From: RAM1 sp041905405
GTDB lineage: Bacteria; Pseudomonadota; Gammaproteobacteria; Burkholderiales; Burkholderiaceae_C
DNA length: 64,000 nt
Direction: 5' to 3'
Assembly: GCA_041905405.1 (NCBI GenBank)
Contig: JAYRLC010000022.1
Span: forward strand, 1 to 64,000
Each line of letters begins with the position of its first letter. The first letter of the stretch is position 1. The notes under the pieces are model-generated. The model saw only the letters and a list, made by a program, of their open reading frames with translations, was not told where the DNA came from and did no database searches. The position numbers were made by a program, and so were the translations under genes. Positions 1 through 8,144 of the stretch are shown in pieces.

Positions 1-1852
1 CTGGACGCAGCACTCGGTGGGCTCGCAGAACATCCGCGCCATGGCCATGATCCAGCTGCTGCTGGGCAACATGGGCCGCGCGGGCGGCGGCGTGAACGCG
101 CTGCGCGGCCATGCCAACGTGCAGGGCATCACCGACATGTGCGCCTATTCCGAGGTTCTGCCCGGCTACCTGGGCGCGCCCGGCGACGCCGACGACACGC
201 ATGAAAAGTACCTGGCCGCGCGCACGCCCAAGCCGCTGCGCCCGGGCTCCATGAACTTCCCGGCGAACTTCCCGAAGTGGTCAGTGAGCCAGCGTGTGGC
301 ATGGTTCGGCCCCGCAGCGAACAAGGACAACAACTTCGCCTACGACTGGCTGCCCAAGCGCGACGGCGCCTATGACGTGCTGTCGATGTTCGAAAGCATG
401 TTCCAGGGCAAGATGAACGGCTTCATCTGTCAGGGCTTCAACCCGATCGCGGCGGTGCCCAACAAGAAGAAGCTGGGCACGGCCCTGTCCAAGCTGAAGT
501 ACCTGGTCATCATGGACCCGCTGCAGACGGAAACCGCCGAGTTCTGGAAGAACTTTGGCGAGTTCAACAACGTCGACTCGGCCACGATCCAGACCGAGGT
601 GTTCCGCCTGCCGGCATCCTGCTTTGCCGAGGACCCGGGCTCGTTCACCAACTCCAGCCGCCAGGTGCAGTGGCACGGCCGTGCCGTGGAGCCGCCGGGC
701 GAGGCCAAGACCGACCGCGAGATCATGTCCACGCTGTTCCTGAAGCTGCGCGACATGTACGCCAAGGACGGCGGCGCGTTCCCCGACGCGATCAAGGCGC
801 TGACCTGGAACTACAGCAACCCGAGCAATCCGGCCCCTGAGGAAGTGCTGCGCGAGATCAACGGCCGCGCCATCGCGGACGTGATGTCCCCGCCCAACCC
901 CAAGGACCCCAAGGCCGTGCCCACGGTGCTGGTCAAGGCCGGCGAGCAGTTGCCGGGCTTCGGCATGCTGCGCGACGACGGGTCCACGGCCTGCGGCAAC
1001 TGGATCTATTCGGGCGTGTGGACGCAGGCCGGCAACATGTCGGCGCGGCGTGACACGGCCGACCCGTCCGGGCTGGGCGTGTTCCAGAACTGGGGCTTCT
1101 CGTGGCCGGCCAACCGGCGCGTGCTCTACAACCGCGCGGGCGCATCGCCCGACGGCAAGCCGTGGGACCCCAAGCGCCGCGGCATTGCGTGGAACGGCAC
1201 GGCTTGGGCCGGCGTGGACGTGCCCGATATCGCCCCGGCCCTGGGGCCGGACACTGGCGCGGGCCCGTTCATCATGACGCCCGAAGGCGTGGCGCGCCTC
1301 TTTGCCATCGGCCTGATGAACGAGGGCCCGCTGCCCGAGCACTACGAGCCATTCGAGACGCCGGTGGGCACCAACCTGATGTGCCCGACCAACCCCAAGG
1401 CCGTGAGCAACCCGGCGGCACGTGTGTACAAGGGCGACCTGGAGCAGTTCGGCAAGGCCGACAAGTTCCCCTACGCCGCCACCACCTACCGCCTGACCGA
1501 GCACCTGCACTACTGGACAAAAAATTCGCGTGCCAACGCGATCGTGCAGCCGTCGCAGTTCGTCGAGATCGGCGAGGACCTGGCCAAAGAAAAGGGCATC
1601 AAGAACGGCGACATGGTCAAGGTCAGCTCCAACCGGGGCGAGATCAAGGCCCTGGTCGTGGTGACCAAGCGCATCAAGGGCCTGGACTGCAACGGCAAGA
1701 AGGTGCACACCGTGGGCATCCCCATCCACTGGGGCTTCATCGGCGTGGCGCACAACGGCTACCTGTCCAACACCCTGACCCCGTACGTCGGCGACGCCAA
1801 CTCGCAGACGCCGGAGTACAAGGCGTTCCTCGTCAACATCGAAAAAGCTTAA
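1..1852 (+). CDS. fdoG: Formate dehydrogenase-N/O major subunit (alpha), 3' part
   Basis: This is the C-terminal part (about 616 residues) of the molybdenum/tungsten bis-MGD catalytic subunit of a membrane-associated formate dehydrogenase. It oxidises formate to CO2 on the periplasmic side and passes electrons to the beta subunit. The reading frame is open to the left edge (codons from base 2), so the start, the Tat signal, the N-terminal 4Fe-4S motif and the active-site Sec/Cys codon lie outside the window. Visible landmarks are the LLLGNMGRAGGGVNALRG segment typical of this family and a C-terminal dinucleotide-binding domain (HYWTKNSRANAIVQPSQFVE, then VGIPIHWGF). fdoH starts 17 bases after the stop behind a strong AAGGAGG. 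The selA-selB-tRNA-Sec genes downstream suggest that this is the selenocysteine form, but the UGA codon itself is not visible here. Confidence 0.95.
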   Translation, partial: WTQHSVGSQNIRAMAMIQLLLGNMGRAGGGVNALRGHANVQGITDMCAYSEVLPGYLGAPGDADDTHEKYLAARTPKPLRPGSMNFPANFPKWSVSQRVAWFGPAANKDNNFAYDWLPKRDGAYDVLSMFESMFQGKMNGFICQGFNPIAAVPNKKKLGTALSKLKYLVIMDPLQTETAEFWKNFGEFNNVDSATIQTEVFRLPASCFAEDPGSFTNSSRQVQWHGRAVEPPGEAKTDREIMSTLFLKLRDMYAKDGGAFPDAIKALTWNYSNPSNPAPEEVLREINGRAIADVMSPPNPKDPKAVPTVLVKAGEQLPGFGMLRDDGSTACGNWIYSGVWTQAGNMSARRDTADPSGLGVFQNWGFSWPANRRVLYNRAGASPDGKPWDPKRRGIAWNGTAWAGVDVPDIAPALGPDTGAGPFIMTPEGVARLFAIGLMNEGPLPEHYEPFETPVGTNLMCPTNPKAVSNPAARVYKGDLEQFGKADKFPYAATTYRLTEHLHYWTKNSRANAIVQPSQFVEIGEDLAKEKGIKNGDMVKVSSNRGEIKALVVVTKRIKGLDCNGKKVHTVGIPIHWGFIGVAHNGYLSNTLTPYVGDANSQTPEYKAFLVNIEKA

Positions 1853-1868
1853 TCAAGGAGGACACGAC

Positions 1869-2747
1869 ATGACCATGCAATCCTCCCTCGACATCACGGC
1901 CCGCTCGGCCACCACCACGCCGTCGGCGTCGGTGCGCCAGGGGGTCGAAGTCGCCAAGCTGATCGACGAGTCCAAGTGCATCGGCTGCAAGGCCTGCCAG
2001 GTCGCGTGCAGCCAGTGGAACGAGCTGTCCGACGACATCGGCACCAACGTGGGCGTGTACGACAACCCGGCCGACCTGACCGACAAGTCGTGGACGCTCA
2101 TGCGCTTTGCCGAGGTCGAAACCTCGGGCAGCCTGGAATGGCTGATCCGCAAGGACGGCTGCATGCACTGCGCCGACCCCGGGTGCCTGAAGGCCTGCCC
2201 GGCCCCCGGCGCCATCGTGCAGTACAGCAACGGCATCGTGGACTTCAAGCAGGAAAACTGCGTGGGCTGCGGCAACTGCGTCACTGGCTGCCCGTTCGAC
2301 ATTCCGCGCATTTCCAAGAAGGACAACAAGGCCTACAAGTGCACGCTGTGTTCGGACCGCGTGTCCGTTGGCCTGGAGCCCGCCTGCGTCAAGACCTGCC
2401 CCACGGGCGCCATCACCTTCGGCAAGAAGGAAGACATGGTGGCCTATGGCGACAAGCGCGCCGGTGAGCTGAAGGAACGCGGCTTCAAGAACGCGGCGCT
2501 GTACAACCCGGCCGGCGTGGGCGGCACGCACGTGATGTATGTGCTCAAGCACGCCGATGCACCCGAGAAATATTCGGGCCTGCCCAGCAACCCGACCATC
2601 AGCCCGCTGGTGTCGCTGTGGAAGGGAGCGGCCAAGCCCCTGGCCGTGGCGGCCATGGTGGGCGCGGTGGTGGCGGGCTTCTTCCACTACATGAAGGTCG
2701 GTCCGGTCGAGGAGAAGGACGAAAAGGAAGAGGAGGCACGGTCATGA
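1869..2747 (+). CDS. fdoH: Formate dehydrogenase iron-sulfur subunit (beta)
   Basis: The 292-aa electron-transfer subunit carries electrons from the catalytic subunit to the cytochrome b subunit. Four ferredoxin-type cysteine clusters are visible: CIGCKACQVAC, CMHCADPGCLKAC, CVGCGNCVTGC and CTLCSDR...ACVKTC, as expected for four 4Fe-4S centres. A C-terminal hydrophobic helix (PLAVAAMVGAVVAGFF, about residues 257-273) should anchor it in the membrane, as in E. coli FdnH/FdoH. The start is set by an AAGGAGG ribosome-binding site at 1855-1861. The stop overlaps the fdoI start (ATGA), so the two are probably translationally coupled. Confidence 0.95.
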   Translation: MTMQSSLDITARSATTTPSASVRQGVEVAKLIDESKCIGCKACQVACSQWNELSDDIGTNVGVYDNPADLTDKSWTLMRFAEVETSGSLEWLIRKDGCMHCADPGCLKACPAPGAIVQYSNGIVDFKQENCVGCGNCVTGCPFDIPRISKKDNKAYKCTLCSDRVSVGLEPACVKTCPTGAITFGKKEDMVAYGDKRAGELKERGFKNAALYNPAGVGGTHVMYVLKHADAPEKYSGLPSNPTISPLVSLWKGAAKPLAVAAMVGAVVAGFFHYMKVGPVEEKDEKEEEARS

Positions 2748-3370
2748 AGCGCAACCCCAACGACCTGCAGCGCTACGACGACGGCACGCGCATGAACCAC
2801 TGGGCCATCGTGCTCCTGTTCATCGTGGCGGCGCTGTCGGGCCTGGCGTTCTTCCACCCGTCGATGTACTGGTTCAGCGCGCTGTTCGGCGGCGGCACGT
2901 GGACGCGCATCCTGCACCCGTACTTTGGCGTGCTGATGTTCGTGTGCTTCCTGGTGATGTTCCTGCGGCTGTGGCGCGAGAACATCCTGAACGATGGCGA
3001 CCGCCAGTGGCTGGACAAGTCGGGCGAGATGCTGCGCGGCAACAAGGACGCCATGCCGCCCGCGGGCAAGTACAACGCCGGCCAGAAGATCGTGTTCTGG
3101 CTCATGGCGGTCAGCCTGCTGGTGCTGCTGTGCACCGGCATCCTGTTCTGGCATGCCTGGTTCCCCGACCTGCCCATCCTGGCGCGGCGCATCGGCGTGC
3201 TGCTGCATGCGATCTCGGCCGTGGTGCTGGTGCTGACGGTGATCGTCCACGTCTACGCGGCCATCTGGGTCAAGGGCACGACGCGCGCCATGACGCGCGG
3301 CACCGTCAGCCGCGGCTGGGCCCGCGCCAACCACCCGCTGTGGCATGAGGAAATGACACGGGGTAAATAG
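2744..3370 (+). CDS. fdoI: Formate dehydrogenase cytochrome b556 subunit (gamma)
   Basis: The 208-aa integral membrane subunit binds haem b and delivers electrons to quinone. Four hydrophobic helices are evident (near residues 18-38, 56-75, 112-132 and 148-170). Candidate haem-ligand histidines lie in MNHWAIVL, ILHPYFGVLMF and VLLHAISAVVLVLTVIVHVY. I chose the ATG at 2744, which overlaps the fdoH stop by 4 bases; an upstream in-frame extension would lie inside fdoH and is not protein-like. A terminator-like hairpin follows at 3393, so the structural genes may be expressed more strongly than the accessory genes after it. Confidence 0.93.
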   Translation: MKRNPNDLQRYDDGTRMNHWAIVLLFIVAALSGLAFFHPSMYWFSALFGGGTWTRILHPYFGVLMFVCFLVMFLRLWRENILNDGDRQWLDKSGEMLRGNKDAMPPAGKYNAGQKIVFWLMAVSLLVLLCTGILFWHAWFPDLPILARRIGVLLHAISAVVLVLTVIVHVYAAIWVKGTTRAMTRGTVSRGWARANHPLWHEEMTRGK

Positions 3371-3392
3371 GGAGTCGCGCCCCTCCCCCACG

Positions 3393-3423
3393 GCGGCACA
3401 CTCGGGGTGCCGCTTTTCTTTTT
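3393..3423 (+). terminator. Intrinsic terminator/attenuator between fdoI and fdhE
   Basis: A perfect 7-bp stem (3393-3399 with 3407-3413) encloses a 7-base loop and is followed by a T-rich run, TTTTCTTTTT (3414-3423). It sits in the 62-base gap between fdoI and fdhE. The genes on both sides run the same way, so it probably attenuates read-through into fdhE-selA-selB rather than ending the locus. Confidence 0.6.
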
Positions 3424-3432
3424 GCAGTACCC

Positions 3433-4431
3433 ATGACCGAAGCTGTCACCGTCAAGATCATGTCGCCCGAGGAGATCGCCGCGCGCGACGTGGGCGACGC
3501 CGCGCAGATCCGCTTTGCCGATACCGCCCGCATCTTCGGCGACCGCGGCACGCGGCTGCGCCAGCTGGCCGCGGGCCATGCCATGCGCGACTACCTCATC
3601 TTCATGGCCGACGTGGCGGCCGCGCAGCAGCGCGCGCTGTCGGCGCCGCGCGTCACGCCGCTGCCCGCCGAGCAGGCACTGGGCGACGCGGCCCGCGCGG
3701 GCGTCGCGCCACTGGCGCCCACGCTGTTCAAGCGCAGCGCCGAATGGCGTGACGACCTGGCCGACATCCTGGCGGATCTGCTGCCGCGCCTGCCCGACGG
3801 CGCGGCGCGGGGCACGGTGCAGGCCCTGCAGCAACTGGGCGCCGACGAACTGGAACGCCAGGCCGACCGCCTGCTGGCCGGCGTGATGCTGGGCCTGGAC
3901 CTGGGCCAGGCGCCGCTGATCGGCGCGGCGCTGCAGGTGTACTGGGCGCGGCTGGTGGCCCACACGCAGGCGCAGTACCCCGAGCTGGCCTTCGGCCGCG
4001 TGGACGACGCCACGCGCTGCCCCTGCTGCGGCAGCGGCCCGACGGCCAGCGTGATCCGCCTGGGCGGTGCCGACACCGGCTCGCGCTACCTGCACTGCTC
4101 GCTGTGCCAGAGCCAGTGGCACATGGTCCGCGTGAAATGCGCCCGCTGCGAAAGCACGCGCGACATCACCTACCAGGAGGCCGAGGCGGCCGAGGGTGCG
4201 GAGCAGCCCACGGCCGCCCCGCCGCGCGGCGCCGTGCGCACCGAATCCTGCGGCGACTGCGGGCACTACCTCAAGATCGTGTCCATGGAAAAGGACGCCC
4301 ACGTGGACCCCGTGGCCGACGACCTGGCGTCCGTCATGCTGGACCTGCTGGTGTCCGAATCGGGCACGCAGCGCCACGGCGTGAACTTCATGCTGCTGTT
4401 CGGCGCGCCCGACGACGGCGGGAGTCCGTAG
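3433..4431 (+). CDS. fdhE: Formate dehydrogenase accessory protein FdhE
   Basis: FdhE (332 aa) is a cytoplasmic protein needed for assembly or activity of membrane-bound formate dehydrogenases. It is an iron-binding, rubredoxin-like protein that contacts the catalytic subunit. The family signature is plain: four CxxC motifs in the C-terminal half (CPCCGSG, CSLCQSQW, CARCEST, CGDCGHYLK). The length fits the family. Its TAG stop shares one base with the GTG start of selA (TAGTG), so the pair is likely coupled. Confidence 0.93.
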   Translation: MTEAVTVKIMSPEEIAARDVGDAAQIRFADTARIFGDRGTRLRQLAAGHAMRDYLIFMADVAAAQQRALSAPRVTPLPAEQALGDAARAGVAPLAPTLFKRSAEWRDDLADILADLLPRLPDGAARGTVQALQQLGADELERQADRLLAGVMLGLDLGQAPLIGAALQVYWARLVAHTQAQYPELAFGRVDDATRCPCCGSGPTASVIRLGGADTGSRYLHCSLCQSQWHMVRVKCARCESTRDITYQEAEAAEGAEQPTAAPPRGAVRTESCGDCGHYLKIVSMEKDAHVDPVADDLASVMLDLLVSESGTQRHGVNFMLLFGAPDDGGSP

Positions 4432-5879
4432 TGGGCGCGCCTGACGGATCCATCGTCGATGGTCCGAAGGCACTGCTGGCCAGGCTGCCCTCGGTCGACA
4501 AGCTGATCAACCGGCCCGGCGCGCAGGCGCTGGTGGCGGCGCACGGTGCCACGCTGGTCACGAACGAGGCGCGGGCGTTGCTGGCCGGGCTGCGGCAAGC
4601 CGTGCTGGCGGGCGGCAGCCCTGCCGCGCTGGGCGACGCCCACGCGCTGGATGCCGCGCTGGCCGGCCGCTGCCGCGAGCGCACCGCATCGCGCCTGAAG
4701 CCCATGCTCAACCTCACGGGCACGGTGATCCACACCAACCTGGGCCGCTCGGTGCTGCCGCAGGCGGCCATCGACCAGGTCGCCGCCATGATGGGCGGCC
4801 CGCTGAACCTGGAATACGACCTGGCCGCGGGCAGCCGCGGCGACCGCGACAGCATCGTCGAGGGCCTGCTGTGCGAGCTGACCGGGGCCGAGGCCGCCAC
4901 AGTCGTCAACAACAACGCCGCGGCCGTGCTGCTGACCATCGCCGCGCTGGCGCGCGGGCGTGAGGTCATCGTGTCGCGCGGCGAGCTGGTGGAGATCGGC
5001 GGCGCATTCCGCATGCCCGACGTGATGGCCAGCGCCGGCGCCACCATGGTCGAGGTCGGCACCACCAACCGCACGCACCTGGCCGACTACGAGCGCGCCA
5101 TCACCGCCGACACCGCCCTGCTCATGAAGGTGCACACCAGCAATTACGCCGTGCAGGGTTTCACCAGCAGCGTGACTGAGGCCGAGCTCGCCCTGCTTGC
5201 CCAGGCCAGGGGCGTGGCGCTGGCCACGGACCTGGGCAGCGGCGCGCTGGTGGACATGAGCCGCTGGGGCCTGCCCAAGGAGCCCACGCCGCAGGAGATG
5301 CTGGCCGCCGGCTGCGGCGTGGTGACTTTTTCGGGCGACAAGCTGCTGGGCGGTCCGCAGGCGGGGCTGATCGTGGGCAGCAAGGAGCTGGTGGGCCGCA
5401 TCCGCAAGTTCCCCATGAAGCGCGCGCTGCGCCTGTCCAAGCTGCCGCTGGCCGCACTGGAAGCCACGCTCATGCTGTACCTGCAGCCCGAACGCCTGCC
5501 GGTGGAGTTGCCCACGCTGCGCTGGCTGACGCGGCCGCTGGCGGATATCACGGCCACGGCGCAGTCGTTGCTTGCACCCTTGCGTGAAGCCGTGGCGCCG
5601 CGCTACAGCGTCACCACCGTTTCGCTCATGGGCCAGATCGGGTCGGGCTCGCTGCCGGTGGACCTGCTGCCCTCGTTCGGCGTGGCGCTTTCACCCGTGC
5701 TGTCGGGCAAACGCGGCATGGGCACGGCGCTGGACGCCCTGTCCACGGCGCTGCGCGAACTGCCCATGCCGGTCATCGGGCGGATCGAGGACGACCGGCT
5801 GATTCTGGATTGCCGGTGCCTGGAGGATGCGGCTGCGCTGGTGTCCCAGTTGCCCTTCTTGCGTGAGAGATTGGTTTGA
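4431..5879 (+). CDS. selA: L-seryl-tRNA(Sec) selenium transferase
   Basis: This PLP enzyme (482 aa) converts seryl-tRNA(Sec) to selenocysteyl-tRNA(Sec) using selenophosphate. Family landmarks include LNLTGTVIHTNLGRSVLP, the PLP-lysine region TFSGDKLLGGPQAGLIVG and the KVHTSNYAVQGFT segment. I chose the GTG at 4431, which overlaps the fdhE stop by one base. Longer in-frame extensions would run through fdhE in another frame and do not look like protein. Its place after fdhE and before selB shows that this locus serves a selenocysteine formate dehydrogenase. Confidence 0.95.
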   Translation: MGAPDGSIVDGPKALLARLPSVDKLINRPGAQALVAAHGATLVTNEARALLAGLRQAVLAGGSPAALGDAHALDAALAGRCRERTASRLKPMLNLTGTVIHTNLGRSVLPQAAIDQVAAMMGGPLNLEYDLAAGSRGDRDSIVEGLLCELTGAEAATVVNNNAAAVLLTIAALARGREVIVSRGELVEIGGAFRMPDVMASAGATMVEVGTTNRTHLADYERAITADTALLMKVHTSNYAVQGFTSSVTEAELALLAQARGVALATDLGSGALVDMSRWGLPKEPTPQEMLAAGCGVVTFSGDKLLGGPQAGLIVGSKELVGRIRKFPMKRALRLSKLPLAALEATLMLYLQPERLPVELPTLRWLTRPLADITATAQSLLAPLREAVAPRYSVTTVSLMGQIGSGSLPVDLLPSFGVALSPVLSGKRGMGTALDALSTALRELPMPVIGRIEDDRLILDCRCLEDAAALVSQLPFLRERLV

Positions 5880-5906
5880 GTTCGGTGCTTCTCTTTTGTT
5901 GCACCT

Positions 5907-5935
5907 CGCGGCAAAGCCACCAGCAGTGTGGTGCC
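5907..5935. repeat. Fragment of the CGCGGCAAAGCCAC intergenic repeat
   Basis: The 97-base gap between selA and selB contains CGCGGCAAAGCCAC (5907-5920). The same 14-mer occurs at 17736-17749 and, as its reverse complement, at 40855-40868. Here it can fold with GGTGCCGC just downstream (ending near 5937) into a hairpin. I read it as a fragment of the repeat family described at 17.9 and 40.6 kb; a local hairpin between two genes is the plainer alternative. Confidence 0.4.
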
Positions 5936-5976
5936 GCCCGCCGCGATGCAGCGAGCGCCACAACAGAGCACAACAC

Positions 5977-7893
5977 ATGATCGTCGGCACCGCAGGCCAC
6001 ATCGACCACGGCAAGACGGCGCTCGTGCAGGCGTTGACGGGCACCAACACCGATCGCCTGCCGGAAGAAAAGCGCCGGGGCATCACCATAGAGCTCGGCT
6101 ACGCCGCGATGAAGCTCGATGATGCCCACACCATCAGCTTCGTGGACGTGCCCGGCCACGAAAAGCTCGTGCGCACCATGGTGGCCGGCGCGAGCGGCAT
6201 AGGCTTTGCGCTGCTGCTGGTGGCGGCCGATGACGGCGTCATGCCGCAGACGGTGGAGCACCTCACCATCCTGTCGCTGCTGGGTGTGCAGAGCGGCGCG
6301 GCGCTCATCACCAAGGCCGAACGCGCCGACGCGGCGCTGCTCGCTCAGCGTGAAAGTGAAGTCCGCGCCCTGCTCGCGCAACACGGCGTGCCGCACTGGC
6401 CCGTGCTGGCCGTGTCCGCCCACCGCGGCGACGGCATGGACGCGCTGCGCGCCCTGCTGCGCGAACAGGCAAACGCACAGGCGGCGCCCCCCGCCCCCAC
6501 CGAAGGCTTGCGCATGGGTCTGGACCGCGTGTTCACGCTGGACGGCATCGGCACCGTCGTGGCGGGCAGCATCGGGGCCGGCACGGTGCGCACGGGCGAC
6601 ATGCTGTGCCTGGCCCACGCGCCCGCCGACCTGTACCGCGTGCGCAGCCTGCACAGCCACAACCGCAGCGTCGATGCGGCGCACGCCGGCCAGCGCTGCG
6701 CCGTCGGCCTGGCGGGGCTGGAACGCAGCAAGGTCGAGCGCGGCATGACGCTGTGCGACCCCGCCATTGCCCTGGCCACCCAGCGGGTGGACGTGTGGCT
6801 GCACGTCGCGCCGACCGAAGACAAGCCGCTGCGCTCCGGCGCGCGCGTGCACCTGCATGCGGGCACGCAGGACACCACCGCCACTGTCGCCGTGCTGGGC
6901 CAGAACACCATCGCACCCGGCGAGGGCGCCATCGCGCAGCTCGTCACGCAGCAGCCGGTGCATGTGTGGCAGGGCGAACGTTTCGTGCTGCGCGACGCGT
7001 CCGCCACACGCACGGTCGCGGGCGGCGCGGTGTTGGACCCCCAGGGCCTGTCGCGTTACCGGCAGACGCCCGAGCGGCTTGCCCACCTGCACAGCCAGCG
7101 CGCGGACACGCCCATCCAGCGGCTGGGGGGCGCGCTGGCCAGCGCGCCGTTTGGTGTGCACGCGGCGCAGTGGCTGCGCCAGCAGGGCCTGGCCGGCTGG
7201 CCATTCACCCCCGCAGACCTGCCGGACGCGGTGTTCGGCAAGGGGCGCGAATGGGCCGTGGCGGCCGACCGGCTGGCCGGCAACGAAGCCGCGGTGCTGG
7301 CCATGCTCACAGACTTTCACGCGAAGCAGCCCGACGACACGGGCCCGGACATCCGCCGCGCGCGGCGTCTGTCGCTGCCGCGCATGCCCGAGGCGTTGTG
7401 GACCGCGCTGGTGGAGCAGATGGCCGACGCGGGCCGCATCACGCGGAGCGGCGGCTTCATCCACCTGCCCGAGCATGGCGCGCAGCTGCGCGAGGCCGAG
7501 CGCGTGGTGGCGCAGCGCGCGCTGCCGCTGCTGCTGCAGGGCGGCTTCGATCCGCCGTGGGTGCGCGACATCGCGGGCACGGCCCGCCTGCCCGAAGCGC
7601 AGGTGCGCAGCGTGCTGGCGCGCCTGGCGCGCGGCGGCGAGGTCTACCAGGTCGTGCGCGACCTGTACTACCACCCGCAGGTGGTGCAGCAGCTGGCCGA
7701 ACTGGCGCGCGGCATCGAGGCGCGCGACGGTGAAGTGCAGGCGGCGAGCTTTCGCGACGCCACGGGCCTGGGTCGCAAACGCGCCATCCAGATCCTGGAG
7801 TTCTTTGACAGAATCGGCTTCCTGCGGCGGGTGGGCGACAGCCACCTGCTGCGGCCCGGCACACCGCTGTTCCCGCAGGGAGCCGCCCCATGA
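5977..7893 (+). CDS. selB: Selenocysteine-specific elongation factor SelB
   Basis: SelB (638 aa) is a GTPase that brings Sec-tRNA(Sec) to the ribosome at UGA codons next to a SECIS hairpin. The N-terminal EF-Tu-like domain shows G1 GHIDHGKTALVQ, G3 DVPGHEKLVRTM and a TKAERAD variant of G4, followed by beta-barrel domains and C-terminal winged-helix domains (PWVRDIAGTARLPEAQVRSV, ATGLGRKRAIQILEFFDRIG) that bind SECIS. The ATG at 5977 is chosen because MIVGTAGHIDHGKT is the usual N-terminus; sequence upstream in frame is repeat-like. tRNA-Sec begins 11 bases after the stop. Confidence 0.96.
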   Translation: MIVGTAGHIDHGKTALVQALTGTNTDRLPEEKRRGITIELGYAAMKLDDAHTISFVDVPGHEKLVRTMVAGASGIGFALLLVAADDGVMPQTVEHLTILSLLGVQSGAALITKAERADAALLAQRESEVRALLAQHGVPHWPVLAVSAHRGDGMDALRALLREQANAQAAPPAPTEGLRMGLDRVFTLDGIGTVVAGSIGAGTVRTGDMLCLAHAPADLYRVRSLHSHNRSVDAAHAGQRCAVGLAGLERSKVERGMTLCDPAIALATQRVDVWLHVAPTEDKPLRSGARVHLHAGTQDTTATVAVLGQNTIAPGEGAIAQLVTQQPVHVWQGERFVLRDASATRTVAGGAVLDPQGLSRYRQTPERLAHLHSQRADTPIQRLGGALASAPFGVHAAQWLRQQGLAGWPFTPADLPDAVFGKGREWAVAADRLAGNEAAVLAMLTDFHAKQPDDTGPDIRRARRLSLPRMPEALWTALVEQMADAGRITRSGGFIHLPEHGAQLREAERVVAQRALPLLLQGGFDPPWVRDIAGTARLPEAQVRSVLARLARGGEVYQVVRDLYYHPQVVQQLAELARGIEARDGEVQAASFRDATGLGRKRAIQILEFFDRIGFLRRVGDSHLLRPGTPLFPQGAAP

Positions 7894-7904
7894 GTTTCAA
7901 CAAC

Positions 7905-7997
7905 GGAAGGAAAACGCCCCTGGTGGGGCGGCCGGGCTTCAAACCCGGTGGGTGGCGCCACGCGTCGCCGGGTGGGTTCGACTCCCGCTTCCTTCCG
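7905..7997 (+). tRNA. selC: tRNA-Sec (anticodon UCA)
   Basis: The selenocysteine tRNA reads UGA. An 8-bp acceptor stem pairs 7905-7912 with 7989-7996, discriminator G at 7997. The anticodon stem is 7932-7936 with 7944-7948 around the 7-base loop CTTCAAA, putting TCA at 7939-7941. A long variable arm and a GGTTCGACTCC-type T arm follow. At 93 nt with an 8-bp acceptor it matches bacterial tRNA-Sec rather than tRNA-Ser. The bases after the discriminator are CCT, so the 3' CCA is not fully encoded and must be completed after transcription. It probably shares a transcript with selB. Confidence 0.95.
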
Positions 7998-8085
7998 CCT
8001 TCACCCAATTTGTAGCATTTTTGCACTGCATCACAACGGTTTCGCGCCCATTGGGACTGCCAGCAGGTATGTGAGACATATAACC

Positions 8086-8114
8086 TTGGTGTAACGGGGC
8101 GTTTCGTCTATAAC
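8086..8114 (+). promoter_or_regulatory. Putative sigma-70 promoter for the giant adhesin
   Basis: TTGGTG (8086-8091), a 17-base spacer and TATAAC (8109-8114) lie 30 bases upstream of the adhesin ATG. A second TATAAC occurs at 8079-8084. The local drop in G+C between tRNA-Sec and the start codon supports a promoter. No operator is obvious. Confidence 0.5.
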
Positions 8115-8144
8115 AGACCCTCCCCGTTTCACGCCAAGCCGGTC

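Noticed and set aside
281..1753. 490-codon minus-strand frame opposite fdoG
   Set aside because: Low-complexity Val/Leu/Arg/His composition typical of antisense frames in high-G+C genes; fdoG on the plus strand is clear.
5773..7845. Long minus-strand open frame opposite selB
   Set aside because: High-G+C shadow frame. The plus strand encodes unmistakable SelB, and the antisense product has no domain pattern.
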